From Amphiura filiformis (lineage: Eukaryota; Echinodermata; Ophiuroidea; Amphilepidida; Amphiuridae), in contig NC_092635.1 in NCBI RefSeq assembly GCF_039555335.1, positions 67,173,558 to 67,237,557 of the forward strand: a stretch of 64,000 nt of DNA, in the 5' to 3' direction. The notes beneath the pieces are model-generated. The model worked only from the letters and a program-made list of their open reading frames with translations. It was not told where the DNA came from and ran no database searches. Shown piece after piece: positions 59,404-64,000 of this stretch. The translations under genes were made by a program, and so were the position numbers. Positions within the stretch are counted from its first letter, which is position 1, and the number at the start of each line of letters is the position of its first letter.

Positions 59404-61008
59404 TGTATGAATAAACACCAAACAAACACTGCACATGCACGTGTTTGAAAAGTAAGGATGTATCGTGCATTATTAGCAAATAAGTTTTACGGGGAGATCC
59501 GAAGTATGGAACGTCTACAATAGCATCACATTTGCATGCGTGTAAAGGACACAAACTAGGGCGGGGATATTTTGTGGGTATGAGTAGGGTGGGTTGGGTG
59601 TGGGTTGGGGTGTGTATCGTGCATGTTTTGTACACGCATTTTTGCTAGGAGATCCGTATCATGGAAAATTTACATTGGTATCACAATTTGAGTGTGACGG
59701 TTGTGTGGGAATGTGTGATGTGTTACGAGTCGTACATGACTCAAGGCCAAAATCACCTTTTACCCGAACTCACACGAATGCAAAAACAAATACACTGTTT
59801 CATTAAGCTAACAATAATCAAATAATAATAATCACTCTTTTCAATGATTAGTACTTAGCCAGCATTCTTCTTCTTCTTCGTATTGCAATGTTCTGGACGG
59901 CTGATGTAAATATCCTCATTCACTTGTCCTGCGAAAATCAGCAAAGTCCATTGTACATTTGCATATAAATATCCATACGAATAAAATCCTCACACGAAAA
60001 TGATGCTGCTTTCTCCAATCACTTATCTTCTTGCGCTGCTTTCTCCAAAAATATATCTCCTTGCGCTGCTTTCTCCCAAATTGGTTTCTTTCACCAATCA
60101 CTCTTTCTCCAGGAAACAGGCTTCTTTAACACTGCTCCGCTGTATTTGACAGATGTGTTGTTTAAAATACCAGACTCCAGCAAGTCGACAGAAGAACTTT
60201 AATCCTTTGATGAGGAGGAGCACATTCGCGTACTCATAAATCTCCTTCGTTGCTGTATTAAAATAGCTCAATTACTGGCCATGTAAACTGTTTAAAATGT
60301 ACTTTGAAGCACGAAGACCAACACACACATGTTGAGTTTTACAAACTCCCGTGACATTCTGTAAAACCAAACTCCAAATCTTCACCTTTTATACACACAA
60401 TCTACTAATAGACCATTCTGTCACATTTACTTCCTGGGGAATTTCCAAAATCATGGCCATTTCACAATCTGTTATCAGGGATTCCCCTAATGGTGCAACT
60501 ACGCACTGAACATTGAGCAATTGGGAAAATCCCCTATGATATTAATAACTCTGATTCAATTTTTTTTGATCACCTGATGAATGAAAGGCAATTCCCCTAA
60601 AACAAGCCATAACGCACAAAATCTTGCATGATTACTTTCAAGGTGTTTCCCCTTGTCTCATGACATACTTTCAGCTTGTAAACAAAGTTAAATAATTAAA
60701 TTAAATTACTGAGGGCACATCACGTATGTTTGTGTTTTATGTGTAGGGGTATACGTATTTGCGGGTGAGAATGTTTGTGGGGGTGGTTGTTGAGTGGGTG
60801 GGTTATATGGAATTTGTGGTAATCATGCATGATTTGAAAAACGTATACCGTAGAAACCCGTCTATAAGGAATAGAAGCGACTGTGATGATAGCATATTTC
60901 ACGCTAGCGCCCTCCACAATATTATATCATTATGGAATTTGAGCAAATCATTTACCGACACAAGCAGGTATATACAATGTATTATTTTATCTTTATTTCG
61001 CATCTCAC
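59404..61008. other. Intergenic with small local repeats
   Basis: GCGCTGCTTTCTCC occurs at about 60035 and 60065, with a close third copy (ATGCTGCTTTCTCC) near 60003. GGGAGATCCGAAGTATGGA (59491) and AGGAGATCCGTATCATGGA (59647) are similar. A G/T-rich stretch at 60750-60810 resembles others near 54760, 59310 and 63300. No gene found. Confidence 0.5.
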
Positions 61009-61085
61009 GAGCATAGCTCACTTGGCAAGGCATAAGACTTTGGTTCTTTAGATCGGAAGATGGTGAGTTCGAGCCTCATCACGGT
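61009..61085 (+). pseudogene. tRNA-like sequence (tRNA pseudogene or SINE head)
   Basis: TAGCTCACTTGGCAAGGC matches tRNA D-arm/box A. AAGA-CTTTGGT-TCTT forms a 4-bp anticodon stem with a 7-nt loop whose middle triplet is TTG (Gln-like). GTGAG-TTCGAGC-CTCAT is a good T-arm/box B. The variable region is too long and the acceptor stem does not pair, so a functional tRNA is unlikely. T-rich DNA follows. Confidence 0.5.
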
Positions 61086-61748
61086 CACACAAACTTTTAT
61101 AAACAAAATATTGTTCAAACTTTTCATTTATATTTTCTTGCATTTTCTAAAGACTACTTTCGTGATCATTTTTTTTTCATATTTAGTTTAATTTATTCTA
61201 TTGTTTTTCTTTTATTGTTTCTTTTCTTTGTCTTTTTTTCTTGTTTAATTTTATTTTTCTTTATTTTTCTTTGATTCATATAATATTGGCAGGATAAGGA
61301 GAGGAGGGAACTAAAGACCCATTCAGTGATTTGCTCATCCGGACGATCGTAAAATCATCAAAATTCACCTTTGTCATTGTCATAGATGTGGTAACATAGC
61401 CTGCTAGTGGTTCAGCAGAAAACCGTGTGACACATAATATACATTTGGCTACATTTTATTATACGATAAATACGAATTTATTAAACATGGTAACACATAT
61501 TCTCTAGCAGATCGGTTATACGATGGAACTGGTAGGCATAGGCCTATTATAAATTCGGGATATTAAATATCTTCCTGACGAGACAGGTCTGCGCATGTGG
61601 TCAAAGACGATTCCTTACTAGCCACAGACGGTCCGCTGGAATTAGTTGAATCGCTATGGCTGTTGGTCGGACCTCTCATCTCTCCACATCGATTGTGACC
61701 TATCCCCGACATTGCCCTTATGAACTCACATCCTCCTGTTTTATTTCA
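61086..61748. other. T-rich tail and unique sequence
   Basis: 61140-61280 is a TTTTC/TTTAT-rich tract directly downstream of the tRNA-like head, as in some SINE tails. CAGTGATTTGCTCATCCGGA at 61325 recalls the CAGTGATCTCTTCATCC subterminal of the element at 10896. No gene. Confidence 0.45.
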
Positions 61749-62047
61749 ATACGCTGGCGAAGTTACGTAATAATCGGATTAACTACCATAGCAATAGGTG
61801 AAAACAATTTTGAATATACCGCGTTATACACTGATACGTTCAGGCGGTACCTCTTCATTGAACCATATCATGCTGCACCTGTAAGATCTTTGAAAAGACC
61901 AGTATTGTATTCAATCTATGATTGCAGACATACACAGTACAGGTGATGAGTGTAACCTGCTTGTAGCGCAGCGCGATATGTTCAAAATTGTTTTCACCTA
62001 TTGCTATGGTAATTAATCCGATTAATTACGCAACTTCACCAGCGTAT
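61749..62047. mobile_element. Foldback element A, ATACGCTGGYGAAGTT termini
   Basis: ATACGCTGGCGAAGTTACGT on the left and the inverse of ATACGCTGGTGAAGTTGCGT on the right. Inner arms share AATCGGATTAACTACCATAG and AGCAATAGGTGAAAACAATT, with inverse copies. About 299 bp. The overlapping 96-codon plus-strand frame at 61656-61946 is not a gene. Confidence 0.75.
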
Positions 62048-62102
62048 AATGGCCGAATAAATTCTGACCATCACTTGGCTTGTTGGATTCGTCTATACTA
62101 CA

Positions 62103-62370
62103 ATTCGCTGTCGAAGTGACGTAATGATCGCAATAACTACCATCAAGCAGATTGCACTAATCACCCGCGTATGTCACCAAACATAGATTGAATACCACTC
62201 TTTTCATAAATACTAATCTTACATGGCGAGTGATTAGCATTTCTTTGACAACTATGGTTTAATGCATAGGTGCCACGTGAACGATGAAGTGCAGGGCTAT
62301 ATATTCGAAATTGTATTCATCAATTGCTATGGTAGTTAATCCGATTAATTACGTCACATCGACAGCGAAT
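62103..62370. mobile_element. Foldback element B, same family as A
   Basis: ATTCGCTGTCGAAGTGACGT on the left and the inverse of ATTCGCTGTCGATGTGACGT on the right. It shares AACTACCAT and CCGATTAATTACG words with element A, 55 bp away. A third fragment (GCTATGGTAATTAATCATG, 62421) follows. Confidence 0.72.
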
Positions 62371-63019
62371 AGCCTATAGTATGGGTTCAAGTGGAACAAA
62401 AATAGTGTATGTCCATTGCTAGCTATGGTAATTAATCATGTTAGTGTTTACATCACTACTTCGGTGAAGACAAGAGAAGTGTGCCTTCTCTACCAACGCC
62501 TGTGATATAACAGGTGCAAGCGAAACAAAATTGAATGACCAGAATAGTTTCCTTTGTCAGATGAATTGATTGAAGTTTTTGAAGACACTCTATTCTTGAT
62601 GGGACAATAGATTCAAATATGGAATAATTATTATTCCTCATCTATTTTTTTTATTGAAAAAACTGCAATTGTGGCAACAGAACAATGTTTATTTTGATTT
62701 CATTTCAAGTAGAAACAAAATCGTGCTTAAGCCAAAAATGGGATGGCACAAAGGTGCAACATAGGTTTTTATTGCAAAGACGAGGACAGACAAGTAGTTA
62801 CAACACATCTGTCTAACCGTGGGTTTCGCTATTATTTAGAATAAATGCTTTTACTAGTTTCTATAAAACCACAAAATTACTTAAAAAAACTATTAAAAAA
62901 AACTAAAAATAAAAAAATTAAAAAAAACGCACCTAAAATTAAAAGTAGAAAGGTAGATTTGAAGAAAGATAAAAAGAACATGTCAAAAAGTTAAAATTAA
63001 ACGAGAATGAAAAAACGGA
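62371..63019. other. Intergenic, A-rich tract
   Basis: No gene. 62880-63000 is a strong A-rich tract (AAAAAA/TTAAAA words), which on the minus strand is a T-rich tail downstream of the tRNA-like sequence at 63020-63098. Confidence 0.5.
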
Positions 63020-63098
63020 ACCGGTGCCCGGACCATGCTCTCTTCAGCATGTCTTCAGTTCCAAAGTCTGACGCTCTATCAATTGAGCTATACGATCC
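63020..63098 (-). pseudogene. tRNA-like sequence (minus strand), Gln-type loop
   Basis: On the minus strand, GTATAGCTCAATTGATAGAGC is a good D-arm/box A. CAGACTTTGGAACTG gives an imperfect anticodon arm with loop triplet TTG, followed by an enlarged variable region and GGTCCGGGCACC in place of a standard T-arm. It shares the ACTTTGG loop and a T-rich 3' side with the copy at 61009-61085, suggesting one tRNA-derived SINE family. Confidence 0.45.
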
Positions 63099-63289
63099 TG
63101 ATATACGAAACAGTCGTTATTATGTCAATACAATTGATTGGTGTTACAACATACTTAGATGGAATGCATAGCCACCCAGTGCCAGTATATATTTGCTCAA
63201 ACTCCAAATACAACAAGCAACCAATTTTATTGAGGGCGTTTCTTAGGTATATCCTTGTAGACGGGGTTTTACGGTATTTGCTAATAGCG

Positions 63290-63520
63290 TGAGAGTGATG
63301 TGGGATGTTTTTACCGGTAGGGATGTGTGGGTTTTACTTAGGTGTGGGTTGAGGCTATGTGTCATGCAGATTAATACCCGAAAACTGTGAAAAGGAGAAC
63401 AAACGTTCACCATAAAAGTGAGTACTCCGTTTTAGCTTTTATGCAGCCATTAATTGTCGTCGCCAGACGAACTTAATGAGCAGGTCAACTAATCCCATTT
63501 AACATTTTAACTGATTGAAC
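63290..63520 (+). repeat. Further copy of dispersed segment (also at 55380-55530)
   Basis: CATAAAAGTGAGTACTCCGT, TTTTAGCTTTTATG, CCAGACGAAC and GAGCAGGTCAACT match TATAAAAGTGAATATTCCGT, CTTAGCTTTTATGG, CCAGACAAAC and GAGCAGGCCAACT at 55447-55530 in the same order. Non-coding. Confidence 0.6.
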
Positions 63521-63798
63521 TCTCGAATTTACCTGACAGATATTTCTAATTTTAGTTTGGTCTTAACGACTGCAGAACAATATCGTCGACTTAAATCGCT
63601 CCACTGTCGCGATGATTAAGTATACAACAAATAGGCGTCCCGAACATTCTTGCCGGGAATCTTTAGTACATCGATTATAGATATATATTACTGGTACCCA
63701 AAACACATTATCTATTATTTAGGATGGCAATACAATGCATACATCCGACATTAATGTTTTGCTAAGTTTATTTCTCACGTTAAGGGTAGACGAGGTAA

Positions 63799-64000
63799 TG
63801 TTGGTCGAAGCAGCCAAAAAATCGATTTTCTTTATCTAAATCAAAATATTATTAAAAAAGAATATTTTGCAAATTCTACAAATCATATACTTTGGCAACT
63901 TGCTTGATTTATTGTTGTTAATGAGTTATGTACGTTTTACAAAAGTGTTGTTGTTATGCAACAACATTCGCAAGATGCTGTGAACTAACAAATCGCAACA
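63799..64000 (+). repeat. Dispersed repeat, second copy, cut by the window end
   Basis: Matches 38040-38360 (see there) from TTGGTCGAAGCAGCC to AACAAATCGCAACA, with an internal deletion of about 130 bp relative to the first copy. Confidence 0.7.

Noticed and set aside
61009-61085. Functional tRNA-Gln gene
   Set aside because: The acceptor stem does not pair, the anticodon stem has only 4 bp and the variable region is too long.
1-64000. Possible CRISPR array in the regular 46-bp repeats
   Set aside because: The repeats are contiguous, diverged minisatellite units without unique spacers, in a spliced eukaryotic genome.

Overview
The window is AT-rich metazoan DNA: exons with GT/AG introns, dense foldback (MITE-like) transposons, tRNA-derived repeats and long minisatellite arrays. 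The frequent TAGGCCTAC-type words and the repeat content suggest a marine invertebrate deuterostome (echinoderm or hemichordate), but this is an impression and not proven. There are no bacterial-style operons, rRNA genes or CRISPR arrays.

The left third (about 18-19,892) holds one convincing gene on the minus strand. I assembled it from six exons whose splice sites and intron phases all agree: 19892-19808, 15638-15479, 11627-11441, 7551-3532, 2774-2673 and 583-18. In protein order it encodes (1) a KMT5A-like SET lysine-methyltransferase domain over the first three exons; (2) in a 4-kb exon, an acidic Ser/Asp-rich region of about 30 copies of a ~22-residue repeat, two Cys/His zinc-finger-like modules and a tyrosine-recombinase-like catalytic domain; (3) a short acidic exon; (4) a last exon with a basic 14-residue repeat and a conserved-looking C-terminal module ending in TAG at 18-20. 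The reading frame is broken at five places, each fixable by one base in a homopolymer run, so either the gene is very recently dead or the assembly has homopolymer errors. A SET methyltransferase joined to a tyrosine-recombinase fold is the most interesting thing here.

The introns of this gene and the DNA to its right are full of non-autonomous DNA transposons. At least six unrelated-looking foldback families sit in TTAA and begin with (A)GG. Others have TA duplications (mariner-like), 8-bp duplications (hAT-like), or form nests.

From 17 to 46 kb a single 46-bp minisatellite recurs in several arrays (17.0-18.4, 27.4-29.2 degenerate, 35.2-36.0, 38.8-45.8 kb). Two arrays show higher-order duplication (578 bp and about 2.9 kb). 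Between them lie a GTACC-rich GC island pair, a TTTA-rich tract and unique AT-rich sequence.

From 48 to 64 kb I found no protein-coding gene. The sequence is built from diverged long-period repeats (about 0.86-0.93 kb units at 48.2-51.7 kb, with relatives at 53.7-55 and 58.4-59.3 kb) interrupted by transposons, including a 2-kb nested composite at 51,659-53,695, plus two tRNA-like sequences near 61.0 and 63.1 kb.
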